Under the pieces are notes generated by a model, which saw only the letters and a list, made by a program, of their open reading frames with translations, searched no databases and had not been told where the DNA came from. This document shows positions 11,594-22,800 of a stretch of 64,000 bases of DNA, piece after piece. Origin of the DNA: Gentiana macrophylla (lineage: Eukaryota > Streptophyta > Magnoliopsida > Gentianales > Gentianaceae); contig CM047815.1 in NCBI GenBank assembly GCA_026214975.1, positions 57,543,852-57,607,851 of the forward strand. The letters are read 5' to 3'. The position numbers and the translations under genes are program-made. How positions within the stretch are numbered: position 1 is the first letter of the stretch; each line of letters starts with the position of its first letter.

Positions 11594-13475
11594 TGTTTAG
11601 GGTCAAATTATAGTGATTTTTACATATATATTTTATATCAATTTCCCCCGTATACGTATTATTTTCATAGAAATCGAGCTTACAATTGATTAATTGAGTA
11701 AATAATGTTTTTAAGAGTTAATTCTCAAAACGTAACAATTTATGCGCTTAAATTGTGATTTTATATCATTTTAGGATTGTGTTACGCTTTGGTATGTCTT
11801 CCCTTAATTGTAGATACTCTTTGATGATGGAAAAGAGGATTTTAGAGAGCCAAATTCGATTATGGAAGGAATCAATCAGATTTATGGAAGATTAGAAGAT
11901 TTAAGGGAAGAAATCAATCAAGATGAATTTTGGAAAATCAAGATTCCGGGTAGTGACGATCTTGTAACGCAATTCTTGATATGATAACAACCGATTTTAC
12001 TCTGGACCTAAAGAGAAGAGTTGTAGGTATTGAAGAGAGGATTCTACAGGATTTTGAATCACTCCATTCCGACTTACGAGGCCCGAGATATGAGCGTTAC
12101 AAGTTTGGATGCTGTTGCGGAAACTAGTGGAAAATCCCGAAAACGACTCGGAATACGACGGGCTAGTCAAAAAGGCGTTTTCTGAAGAAGAGTCCTTAAT
12201 GAAAGTTGTAGAGTTTTCCGAGAGCTTAATTATGACATTCGGATCATAATTTTTGGAGGTCTACAACTCAAGATATAAATTTTAGAAGTTTTCCATGCAA
12301 GGAATTTGGTTCAGAGTCTTCAGCACTTTCTTGAACGAGCGTCCTACAAATTAGACGGGCGTCCAGACCATTATTGCCACAGCCGACATACTTTATTCCT
12401 TAATGAATTAGGATTCTCCCAGCCGCCTTATTTTCTTTTATGCAATATCCTAATTGAAATAACAAATATTCAGCCGCAATTCAAAAGGAGAAAGCAGCCG
12501 ACATTAATACCTATATATATGTGCTGCTGCTCAAACCCTATATGGGATAATTGAATCAAATTAATTCAGCGGCACATTACAGCAGCAAAGCAGCGGCTGT
12601 TTTGAGGTTCAAGGCCGGTCACCCGAGCCTTGTGCTCGGGTGAACCGAGGTTAGATTAGGAGTAGATTATGTAGCTTTTCTTTTTCGTTTCCATGGAGTT
12701 CAACCATTGTATCAAGACTATGTGAGTTTTATTTCTTTCAATTAATTTAATTCCAGTTTTTCTTCATGATGGTTAATTTATTTTGTATCTTTCTTTGAGT
12801 TTATGATGCCATGAGAATAAATCGAAAGATTAGTTCACGATTGATGTTTATAATACGGAAGTTGCATAAACGCTAGATCACCATAGAAAGATAGGTTTTT
12901 TAGCCATTAATGATGACAAATTAATTGGTTAGATTCCTAGGTTGTTAGGTTCTTTAAAAACGAGAGTTAATTGAATCTACACCCGAGTTTTGTTTGGTAA
13001 ATCAGTCTCAACACTCGAAAGATGAGAGATAGATAATTGAAGTTGCTACGAAAGTAGGAGTTCATAGCTCGAGAGATAAGTTCACTAAGAGATTAGGGAT
13101 TTGTGTCTCGTGAAAGGGTGAAACCACAAATCGAATTAAAATCATGAGATCAACTAGAATTGAGATCACTAGGTTTGTTCGATGTTTGACCCCATGTCTT
13201 TAGGTTAGATTGTTTGTTTTTATTTCCTAAGTTAGGTTTAGTTTCATTGTTCTTTATGCTTTTCTGTTTTTCCTTTCGTATTATCGTTTTATGAGTAGCA
13301 ATTGGTAGGATTAAGGAGATTAGATTGAACATACCTTTTCCCTGAGGATCGACCCCTTACTCATTACGCTTTACTAGCAACAACCCGATGTTTTGGTCGG
13401 TTAGGAGTTAGTTTTGCATGATAGTTAGGGTTTATAAATTTCTTTTGTTTTTAATGATGCAAAATCTCCGCAACA
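11594..13475 (+). repeat. D, 5' LTR of gypsy-like element
   Basis: The segment starts TGTTTAGGGTCAAATTATAG and ends GCAACA four bases before a tRNA-Asp type primer-binding site, which defines an LTR of about 1.88 kb. It carries no gene. At 12330-12370 it holds GC-rich motifs (GAACGAGCGTCC, AGACGGGCGTCC) of the kind repeated in the following leader. The fragment at 56681 begins with the same head sequence. No second copy of this LTR closes the element. Confidence 0.7.
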
Positions 13476-13479
13476 AAAG

Positions 13480-13497
13480 TGGCGCCGTTGCCGGGGA
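13480..13497 (+). other. D, primer-binding site (tRNA-Asp)
   Basis: TGGCGCCGTTGCCGGGGA is complementary to the 3' end of plant tRNA-Asp(GUC). This primer is characteristic of Athila-type and some related Ty3/gypsy elements. Confidence 0.9.
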
Positions 13498-14960
13498 ATA
13501 GGTGTCATGTTGAATCTAGTTTTGTTAGTTCTCGATTTTGTTACGTTTTATTTATGTTTTTAATAAAAGTAGCGTATACCAAGTTGAGAGTTTTTATTTT
13601 GCCGTGTTTCGATGACCGTTAGGTTAAGAATGTGCAAAAAGTTTTTACTCAACTTGTTTTACGTGAAGTTTATATGTTTTATGTGTTACCTAGTCTAACC
13701 CCCTGTGCTTAATTTGATAAGGCTGTGTCTTTGTGATACGTGTTCTTGTGTTGTGTTCATAAGTATTTAGGGTTTTGCTGTGTTTTTTCCGCCGTCTGTG
13801 CATTCTTGTTGTATGGACGAAGCGTCGCTCGCTGGACGCCCGCCCGCTTCTTCATCCGCAGTGAAGCAGCGGCCGGGAAGTATTGACGCTTCGTCCGTTC
13901 AAATATTTTCAATCTGCTCGATTTAGAGGACCAGACGAGCGCCTATACTTTACGAACGCCCGTCCGGTAGGTTTTCAAGCGCACGAAGCGCGTGCAAGGT
14001 GGAACGCCCGTCGATTACGAACACTAAGTGAACGTTCGTCGGGTTTGATCCAGTTCTAAATTTCTTGATTTTATTTTCAATGCTTTTATTTGATGTGGAT
14101 TTTTCATTCGAGCTTCGTGGCTAATTGATTTTTACATAGATGCCCCCGAACTTATATGTTTTTATCTTTCCATCTACGAATCCATGTTAAATAAATGATT
14201 AATTTTTATATGCATGATTCATCCATGCAAGTTATAGTCACTTTATCGGTTCTCGTATGCTATAACCGGTCTATTTGTTAATTAGTAGCTAATGTCGGTT
14301 TCGTATGCTACATACCGTTGTGATGAATCTTGTTAGCTTTTAAGACTTACGTGCTTCCTTTGTTTTTATAGTTCATATGGGTAGCTATCGCCGGTTTTCC
14401 ATATGCTACGTCTTAGGCCATATGAGTTATATCATTTAGTATAGCTAATCTGTTGGGTTTCCATAATGCTATCACTTTTGTGAGTCTTAAAGCGCGTCTC
14501 ACACTGCATGTAATGAACAAAGATCATCGTTTTATCGTAACTCTGTCATTATTTGGTAGACGTTTATTTTATATATGCATGCTATGTTGCAATTAATGGG
14601 CTAGTTTTCTTTCTTTTATTTTATTTTCTTTTGCATGTCATATAAATGCATTTCATTTAGTTGCATTTCATATAGTGGCATTGTTTTTCTATTTTTCCTT
14701 TTATTTTTCTTACGTGTGGTCCTTTGTCGGTCCCCGTAACACCACATAATTTATTTCTTTCTTTTATTTTTCTTGAGTGTAGTTAAGCATCGGTTTCGTA
14801 ATACTACCTCGCTTTTTTTTCGAGTATGGTTCTTGTTGGCTTTCCATATACCATCACTCTTTTATTTTCTTAGGATTTTTTTCATGTAGTTTGCATTTAC
14901 ATGTAATTGCACCTAGCCTACTATTTTGTAATATTTCATGTATGTGTTTTCCATCTTTAT
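13498..14960 (+). mobile_element. D, untranslated leader without coding region
   Basis: There is no open frame of note. From 13790 to 14050 it is GC-rich with repeated motifs such as GAACGCCCGTCC, GAACGCCCGTCG and GGACGCCCGCCC. From 14231 to 14859 it holds a series of short hairpins with differing stems and a similar core. The insert stops at 14960, where the third ORF of A resumes; gag, pol and a 3' LTR are absent. It is a one-LTR, leader-only insertion, formed by truncated reverse transcription, by deletion, or as a non-autonomous derivative. Confidence 0.6.
14231..14859 (+). repeat. D, series of seven diverged hairpins
   Basis: The outer stems are GTTATAG/CTATAAC (14231-14266), GTAGC/GCTAC (14285-14311), GTAGC/GCTAC (14381-14409), ATAGC/GCTAT (14441-14472), TGTGGT/ACCACA (14715-14746), GTAGT/ACTAC (14779-14807) and ATGGT/ACCAT extended by GAGT/ACTC (14822-14859). 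Each encloses a related core such as TCGGTTTCGTA or TTGGCTTTCCATA that can form a small inner stem (CG/CG, CGG/CCG or TGG/CCA). Stem bases change in pairs between copies. A plain hairpin TGTGAG/CTCACA lies at 14479-14503, and CATATGG/CCATATG (14374-14424) encloses the third unit. Confidence 0.6.
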
Positions 14961-14965
14961 GTGAG

Positions 14966-15143
14966 CCTAAGTTGAAGAGGAAGAGAAGGAAGATGAGGAG
15001 CAACCAGCTCAGCCTTCTGCACCAGCAGAAGAGGATCCAGACAGATCATTCAATCTGGATATCAGTCCATTGATTGTGGATATGGAAAGGCAGTACTTGA
15101 GCAGGCAAAACCTCAAAACTACTCTGAGAAGCAATGCAACCTC
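14966..15143 (+). pseudogene. A, third ORF, middle fragment between D and B
   Basis: The frame reads an acidic stretch (VEEEEKEDEEQPAQPS), then DPDRSFNLDISPLIVDMERQ and RQNLKTTLRSNAT, and stops where B begins. Acidic linker followed by coiled coil is also the order in the third ORFs of B and F. It continues in the same frame at 29566 beyond B. The junction with the part before D is out of frame by one base, so a small indel occurred. Confidence 0.7.
15139..15143. repeat. TSD of element B (left), ACCTC
   Basis: ACCTC before the 5' LTR of B recurs at 29561-29565 after its 3' LTR. Removing B with one copy restores the third-ORF frame of A. Confidence 0.95.
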
Positions 15144-16871
15144 TGTTGGACTTATTTCTATGTTTTGATGATGAGTGCCAGACTAGCTGTTATAGTGCAA
15201 AGGAAAAAAGATGTCTAGATCAAATGTATATGTTTATTAGAGTTTGATTTTTGAATAGGTTTGATCAAACAAGCACTGTAAAGGTCACTAACTTATTTCA
15301 AAGAGACTAGTCTCAGTCGGTAGGGTAGTTAGGTCAGTGAGACTTTTCCGAACCTTTCAGATCGGAAGGTTTGAGGCTCAAACTCGATTAATGAAGGCTA
15401 AGGGATCAAACCTAGTGATTAAAGTCAAGGATATGCAATCAGAATTTAGGCAAGTCTGTGATGACATAAACTGATCACATATACCTTGTGTAGAAGGTCT
15501 AAGTTCCACAAGTTGGATGATGGTTGGAACTTGGTTATAATTTAAAAAGGTGTAATCTAACTTCACAAATAAAAGCTAGATAAAAGAAATGGTGCATTAT
15601 ACTTGATACACAAAGAAATTGCTATTCAAATAGATCGATAGGTATTGCGATGAGATCGATGAACTCGGCGATGATATACCTCGGTTAACTCAAGATTACA
15701 TTGGAAGATTACATGGATAAGGACAGCCAACTACCTCTGATTTATCAAATAAATCAATGGCTGAGATTAAAAGAACGTTGGGATGACTCAGGATTTTATC
15801 CAATGGTTATAAGTCAAAGGGTGGATGATCGCATGATTGCAAAAAGGAATTCAGCGATAAAGGTCACCCTATGAATAAGTAAGCGAAAGCATGTCAAATG
15901 GGACAAAACCAGGAACGGTTATATTTGAATTTCAAATAGAAATCACATGCACCCCCCACCTATAAATAGAGGACATCCAACTCAGAAAAATAAGATGATA
16001 AATGATTGAAAATTTACAAGAAAAAATATAAGAAATCTTCTGAGCTGAAAAAGCACCCTGCTGAACCTACTGAACTTAACCTTACTGATCCAGAGAAAAT
16101 CTTCAAGTGTATTATGTATTCAAGCTACATCAAGTTTACACACTTGAAGACTGCAAGCTGCTGATTATTTCATCCCAATCAAGCTGCTGCAACTGTATCA
16201 TTTACTTGATTCACTCCTTATTTTACAAAGCAACCTGCTGAAGATAGTGAAGCATCTGTTGGGTGTGAAAGACTGTTGTTTGTGGTGGAGCTGGTGAAGA
16301 GGCAATCCTACCCTTCAATGACCAGTGGAAGACTTTGGAGCAGCAATCCTACCTGTTCCTAGTTTTCAGTTTGTGAAGCCATAGTCATTGGTGAAGGACA
16401 AGCAATCATAGGAATCTTTGTAACAGATACACCAAAGATCTCTAGTGAATTACCTCCAACATCACAGGAGAAGAGTGGACTGACAGGATTACACCACCTG
16501 GAACCACTATAAAATTTGCCTACTTACTTTCTGCATTTACATTTTGCATTAAGTTTATTATTCACATCAACCCACTGAATCTAGCAACTGAACTGACACA
16601 CATACACTACTGAGTATCTAATACTTAGTATCATATTTAACAACAAGTTTTAAGGCTTTATTTTTTTTGATATTAATCCGCTGCACAAATTCAGTAAACT
16701 CAATCATGGTGAGACTCATGTGTATCAAAGAAAGCTATCAAGCATCAACAGACTAAGTATCGCAAGGTCAGTTTGAAGTTGCCGAGTTTGTTAACTCCAA
16801 AAGTTTTAAGTGTTAAGTTTATTCACCCCCCTCCCTCTAAACTTAACCAAAGCCTTTTCAAGGGACCAACA
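15144..16871 (+). repeat. B, 5' LTR
   Basis: This 1728-bp LTR begins TGTTGGACTTATTTCTATG and ends TTCAAGGGACCAACA. Its partner is 27835-29560. TATA box CCTATAAATAG lies at about 15959. The 3' end carries the C-rich TTCACCCCCCTCCC motif. Differences from the 3' LTR are clustered in patches around CAG and CTG (see findings). Confidence 0.95.
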
Positions 16872-16873
16872 AT

Positions 16874-16885
16874 TGGTATCGGAGC
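16874..16885 (+). other. B, primer-binding site (initiator tRNA-Met)
   Basis: TGGTATCGGAGC begins two bases after the LTR and differs by one base from the usual TGGTATCAGAGC. Confidence 0.85.
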
Positions 16886-16977
16886 GGTTCTTCTGCTCTG
16901 AACTAATCCTACTTGTTGTGCTTGTGAAAATACTTTGAAAAACCTTTTTCAAATCACTAGTTTCAAAACCTTGCATC

Positions 16978-17496
16978 ATGGATGACGATGCTGGATTTTG
17001 TCATGTATAATTTGAGGCTAATTTAATCTAGGGATGATAGAATCAAGGATGGTTTTGGGGGTGATTTTAGGGTTTTATGGCTGAGTCCAAGAATGTATCT
17101 TGGATTGCCTACGTATCCTGTGTATTGTCCAGGAATCAAGCCTTACGTAGTTCCTGGAATGATGTATTTATAGGCACATGCCCTTCTTCTGCCCTAATCC
17201 TAGGGCGGTTTGGTCTATTGACATAATTGCCCTTTAATGGGCCTTGCTCCTTGCCCAAGCAACCCTCTAGATTATTGGGCCTGGGAACCTGGGGAGCTCT
17301 GATATCGACTCGTATGACACCGACATGGGTGCTCGAGTTGACACACTTGCAAGATCTGTGGCAAGGGCGGTGGTGATCACTGATTCGTCTCTCGTATTCG
17401 ACCCGATGTGGATAATATACTTGGACTTTTCCACATGCCAGCTGGACCAATTAGATAATTCCACGTGGAGGGGTGAAATCCCGTATCGTCAATGGA
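16978..17496 (+). mobile_element. Solo LTR inserted at the B gag start codon
   Basis: The LTR proper is 16983-17491 (509 bp). It begins TGACGATGCTGGATT and ends CCCGTATCGTCA, giving TG...CA ends with a 7-bp inverted repeat TGACGAT/ATCGTCA. ATGGA flanks it at 16978-16982 and 17492-17496 as a 5-bp TSD. A TATA-like TATTTATAGG lies at about 17165. F, the close relative of B, has no insert between its leader and ATGGATAACAACCAG, which confirms the insertion. There is no internal region, PBS or PPT, so it is a recombined solo LTR of an unidentified family. Confidence 0.85.
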
Positions 17497-19800
17497 TAAC
17501 AACCAGTATGCTAGAACAATGTTGATGTGCTCTGCAGATCGTTTTGATGAATATAAAGGTTGTATGCAGGCTTACCTTGCTGCAACTCATGATGAAATGA
17601 TGGATGTGCTCACAGATGGACCACTGGAGATTACCAAGTCTGTAACAGTGGGTGAAGAGACACACTACATTCCAAAGCCTAAAAAGGAATGGACTGCTGA
17701 AGATAGAAAGAGAGCAAATCTGAACAACATTGCTATTGATATTATCTACAGTACTCTGGATAGCAACATGTACATGAAAGTGAAAATTGTAAAACAGCAA
17801 AAGAACTTTAGGACAAACTTCAGTTGATCTGTGAAGGCACTGATGAAATCAAGAAGAATAAAATCAGTGTGGCAAAGAAGAAGTTCCAAAAGTTTGAGAT
17901 GAAACCTAATGAAACCATTGAACAAATGGAATCTAGGTTCAATGCAATTCTGGATGAACTCACCCTGCTGTGTGTTGTCTATTCAAAAGAAGAAATCAAC
18001 ACAAAAATCTTGGAAGCTTTACCTGCTACAGATGAATGGAAGATGAAGGTGACAGCTATAGAAGAAATGAGAAGACTGCATGAAGAAGATACATTCAAGT
18101 TGTTCTCAGATCTCAAGGCATATGAATTCAAAAAGAAGCTGTCATCTACCACTGATAAGGAAGAGCCAAAAACCACAGCACTGGCTGCTTCACAGCAAGA
18201 AGAAGGATCAGAAGCTCAAGATGAATTTCTAGATGAAATGCAAGAGCAAATAACATTGCTGAGCAAGAAGATCAGGATGATGAAAGGTGGGAAAAGCTCA
18301 CCTAGGAATTTCATAAAGAAATTCACTAAGAAGAAAAAGGAAGAGACAAAGAAAGACAATGATTTCATGTGTTTCAATTGCAAGAAACTGTGACACTTGA
18401 GACTGGTATCTGAATTAAAGTGTAAAAAGGAACCAGATTATCTTTGGTTTAACTGTAAGAAGCCTGGACATTTCAGACCAGATTGTCCAGATCTCCAAAA
18501 GAGCAAGAGTCAACAAAGAAGACATGGCAAGAAGGCTATGGTTGCTGAAGATGAATCTGGATATGAAGTGGAATCTGAAAAGGGGAATGAATCAGATGAC
18601 ACAGCATTGGTTGCTGATTTGGAAGACTATGCATTAATGGCAAATATGGATGAAACAGAGGAGGTATATAATACTGTATCAATTAACACTCCTGCTGAAA
18701 GTGATTGTGAATCAACTTGTGGTTCAAATCCTAAAAACTCCTACAATGAAGAAGCTTTGGATGCCATCCTCAATCAATCGAGGAAAATACAATCTGTTAT
18801 GAAATTGTGAAGCCTGAAAAAAGCTCTTCAAGTAGAAGTTGAAAGATTGAATCTTTGAATTAAAGGCTCTCAAAGGTAAGGAAAAGATGTTGGATGAGAA
18901 TCAAGATAAGCCTCTTTGAACATCCAGAGCCTCGAATCTGCTTTGATCCATCTTGCTCCTCTCTCTGCATACAAATCTGGAAAGCCTTATGGTGAGAGAA
19001 CAGGGCTTGGATTTGGAACCCAACAATCCAAAAAGAGTGGATCCAGTAAAGCTACTGAACCTAGTGCCAGAATTGGTCCTAAGTTCGTACCTGCATAAGA
19101 TCCAACTCCCAGTAAGGTTGCTGAGGCAGTAAAACCTGCTGAGAATGCCTCAAGAAAGCAAAATCAAAAGTCAAAGAAGTCAACAGCTCCTAATAAAAGG
19201 AACAAATCCAAAAATAGGACTGCTGTGCCTTCTAAGGCTGTTGATAGCAGACCTGCTACCAAGTCTGCTGGACCACAGAAGGATAGGAAACAAAAATATT
19301 CCAAGGATAAGAATCCTAAATCCAAGAATGTTAATCAATCAAGGGATACTTATCTCAGGGGGAAAGGTAGAATGTTCCCTACCGATGATGATTGGAATAT
19401 TCCTGTATCTACTGCTAGAAACATTAAGTATAACCATGCTGCTAGGATAAAACCCAAGAAGTGGAATCAGCAGAGGACTCAGAAGAGGGCTTACACAAGA
19501 CCTCAGCAGGGACCTCAGCAGACTCCATACTACAGGGCTGTTTCTAACAGACAGCAAACTAATGGTTATTATAATGCTTCTAACAACAAGAATCACTTCA
19601 AACAGCATTATAAATCAAAAGGCCAGAAAGCATATATGAATCCTACACAACCAACTGTTAGAACTTATGGATGTGTAGAATACATGTATGAACCAAAGTA
19701 TGACACTTTTAGGAGAAGACCTTATGGAAACATCCCAGGAGTCATGCTTACCACTGACCATCATGGACCCAAAAATATTTGGGTACCTAAAATGTATTGA
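17492..19800 (+). pseudogene. gag: B, gag
   Basis: The start ATG at 17492 is the one recreated by the solo-LTR target duplication. The gag begins MDNNQYARTMLMCSADRFDE, then LAATHDEMMDVLTDGPLEIT, NNIAIDIIYSTLDSNMYMKV, NKISVAKKKFQKFEMKPNET and MESRFNAILDELTLL. Breaks occur near 17827 (frame), 18391 (stop within the first zinc knuckle, CFNCKKL*HLR) and 18810. A second knuckle, CKKPGHFRPDC, lies near 18460. The acidic middle (ESDCESTCGSNPKNS) matches F. The C-terminal third (19225-19800) is basic and rich in Gln, Tyr and Asn, ending NIWVPKMY and TGA at 19798-19800. Role: particle and RNA-binding protein of a SIRE-like element. Confidence 0.9.
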
Positions 19801-19813
19801 TTTTGTTTTGTAG
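19801..19813 (+). promoter_or_regulatory. B, conserved T-rich TAG at the gag/pol border
   Basis: TTTTGTTTTGTAG directly precedes GGT GTC TGG TAC of the protease. TAG is in the pol frame, which is shifted by one base from gag, so pol cannot be a simple readthrough. It looks like a splice acceptor; the role is inferred. Confidence 0.4.
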
Positions 19814-22800
19814 GGTGTCTGGTACTTTGACAGTGGATGTTCCAGACATATGACAAAAAATAAGCACTGTTTGACAAGCTACATAGCAAAGGATGGTCCA
19901 AGGGTGAATTTTGGCAACAAAAATACACCTGGTTATACAAGAGGCTATGGCACACTTGTGAGGAATGGACTAACCATCAAGAATTTTGCTTATGTGGAAG
20001 GACTGGACTACAACTTGCTGAGCACTGGACAATTCTGTGATATGGGATACAAGGTCACTTGTGACAAAAACAACTGTATTGTCATAAGTGAAAGAGGTGA
20101 TCAAGTTGTATTGGCTGGTAGAAGACAACAAAACATGTATGTTGTGGATTGGTCTCATCTGAGTTCAGAAAGTTCACTGATTGTGCATACCAAATCAGAA
20201 CTCAATTGGTTATGGCACAAGAAGTTGAATCATCTAAACTTTGATGACATCAATCAACTAGTAAAGAAGAAAATGGTAATTGGCTTGCCTGAGATTACAT
20301 TCAAGAAAGATGCTATTTGTGATGCTTGTCAACAAGGTAAACAAATAAAATCAAGCTTCAAGTCAAAGACAAAACTATCAACTAAGAGAGTGTTGGAGCT
20401 AATGCACATGGATTTATTTGGACCTGTCACTCCAACTAGTATAACTGGAAAGAAATACACTTTAGTTGTTGTGGATGATTATTCAAGGTACACTTGGGTA
20501 GTTTTTATGAATAAGAAAAGTGAAACACTCAAGATGATGCCTGATCTTTTGAAGAGATTACAAAATGAGAAAAGTTTGACAGAGTAAAGATAAGATCGGA
20601 CAAAGGGTACTGAGTTTCTCAATAAAGTTATAAGAGAATATCGTGAAGCGAGAATGGTGTCTTGCATCAACTTGTCTTTTTGGTACACCTCAAAGCAAAA
20701 TGGGGTTCTTTGAAAGAAGAAACAGAACATTGAAAGAAGCGGGAAGGACAATGATTTGTGAAGCATTACTACCGAGAGGTATTGGGTCAAGAAAGCGATT
20801 AATCTGAGATGCTATACACAAGCAGAACCTCGGTGAACAAGAAGCTGTCAAGACACCTTATGAGATTTGGAATGGAAGAAAGCCAAATATATCATATTTC
20901 CATCCATTTGGAAGCAAATGTTTTATCTTGAATCATAAGAAGCATTTAAAGACATTCCAACCTAAATCAGATGAAGGAATTTTCTTGGGATATTCTTCAG
21001 TCAGCAAGGCATTCAGGGTACTGAACAAGAGGTCACTGAAACATGAAGAAACTATCCATGTTGTGTTTGATGAACCTAAATTTACTGGAATGAATGATGA
21101 AGTTTGTGAACCTACTGAGAATCCACAAGTCACTGATCCAGATTGTGTTGAAGTCTTGGAAAGGGTTAATGACTTAAAAGTTTCTGATACTGCCCCTGCT
21201 GAACACTCTGCTAGTGATACTACTGATGCAACAACTGAAGCAGTTCAAGGATCTGCGGAACCCCCTGTTGAAGACACAGCAGACCCTACTGAAGATGAGG
21301 TTCCTGAAAATCAATCTAACCAAAATCCACAATGGTTAATGGATCACCCGGCTGAACAAGTCATTGGCAACATTCAGCAAGGTGTAAGGACTAGAAGACA
21401 ACTAGAAGCTATGTTTACATGCTTTCTATCTCAAGTTGAACCTAAAGTTGTTGAGGAAGCAATTTCAGATCCAGATTGGATAATTGCTATGCAAGAAGAG
21501 TTAAATGAATTTGAAAGAAATCATGTTTGGACACTAGTTGAAAGGCCTAGTCATGCAAATATCATTGGTACTAAATGGGTATACAGAAACAAAATTGATG
21601 AATCTGGTACCATTGTAAGAAATAAGGCCAGACTAGTTGCAAAAGGCTATTCTCAAGCAGAAGGAATAGATTTTGACGAAACTTATGCACCTGTTGCAAG
21701 ATTGGAAGCTATCAGATTATTCCTAGCACATGCTGCATATAAAAACTTCAAGGTGTATCAAATGGATGTCAAAAGTGCATTTTTGAATGGCATTCTAGAG
21801 GAGGAAGTGTATGTTCAGCAACCTCCTGGATTTGAAGTAAAAGATCAAGAAGATAAAGTGTATAGACTCAACAAGGCACTTTATGGGTTGAAACAAGCAC
21901 CAAGAGCATGGTATGAGACTCTATCTCAATTCTTGGTGGACAATGGTTTTACAAAAGGCACCATTGATAAGACTCTTTTCGATGATCAGTGAAGGGGATG
22001 ACACCTCATAGTGCACAGATTTATGTTGATGACATAATCTTTGGTTCTGAAAATGAATTGCTATGTGAAAAGTTTGCAAATCTAGTGAAGAGAAAATTCC
22101 AAATGAGTATGATGGGAGAAATGAACTACTTTTTGGGATTGCAAGTTAAACAACTGCAAGATGGAATCTTCATTCATCAAACCATGTACACTAAGGAGCT
22201 GCTGAAGAAGTTTGGTATGGAATATAGCACCAAGATTTCAACTCCTATGAGTACAAACATCAGATTGGATGAAGACAAAGAAGGCAAAGATGTTGATCAG
22301 ACCTTATACAGAAGGATGATAGGAAGTCTGCAGTACTCCATCGCAAAGAGACTGATATATCCTTTCTTTGTCAGAGGTGTTTGTGCAAGATTTCAATCCA
22401 AACCTAAAGAAAGTCACTTAGGTGCAGTCAAGAGAGTTCTCAAGTATTTAAAAGAGACTTTGGGAGTGGGGATATGGTATTCCAAGGATGGAAGTTTCAA
22501 GATTATATCCTACTCAGATTCTGATTATGCTAGATGCAAGATTGATAGAAAAAGCACCTCAGGAACCTGTCAGTTAATGGGAAATAGACTGGTTTCCTGG
22601 TTCAAAGAAAAGCAGAACTCTATATCAACTTCCACCGCTTTGAGGCGAGTACATTCTTCTTTGGAAGTTCTTTGTGCACAAGTATTATGGTTAAGACAAC
22701 AGTTAAGGGATTATGGAATTGAAGAAAAGGAAATTCCAATCATGTGTGACAACACAAGTGCAATTGCAATCACAGAAAACCCTGTTTTGCACTCAAGAAC

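Noticed and set aside
13480..13497. 3' end of a tRNA-Asp gene
   Set aside because: Only the 18 bases complementary to the tRNA 3' end are present, right after an LTR end. It is a primer-binding site, not a tRNA gene.
17136..17450. A 104-codon minus-strand gene
   Set aside because: It lies wholly within the solo LTR, has no recognisable motif and overlaps other equally long frames.
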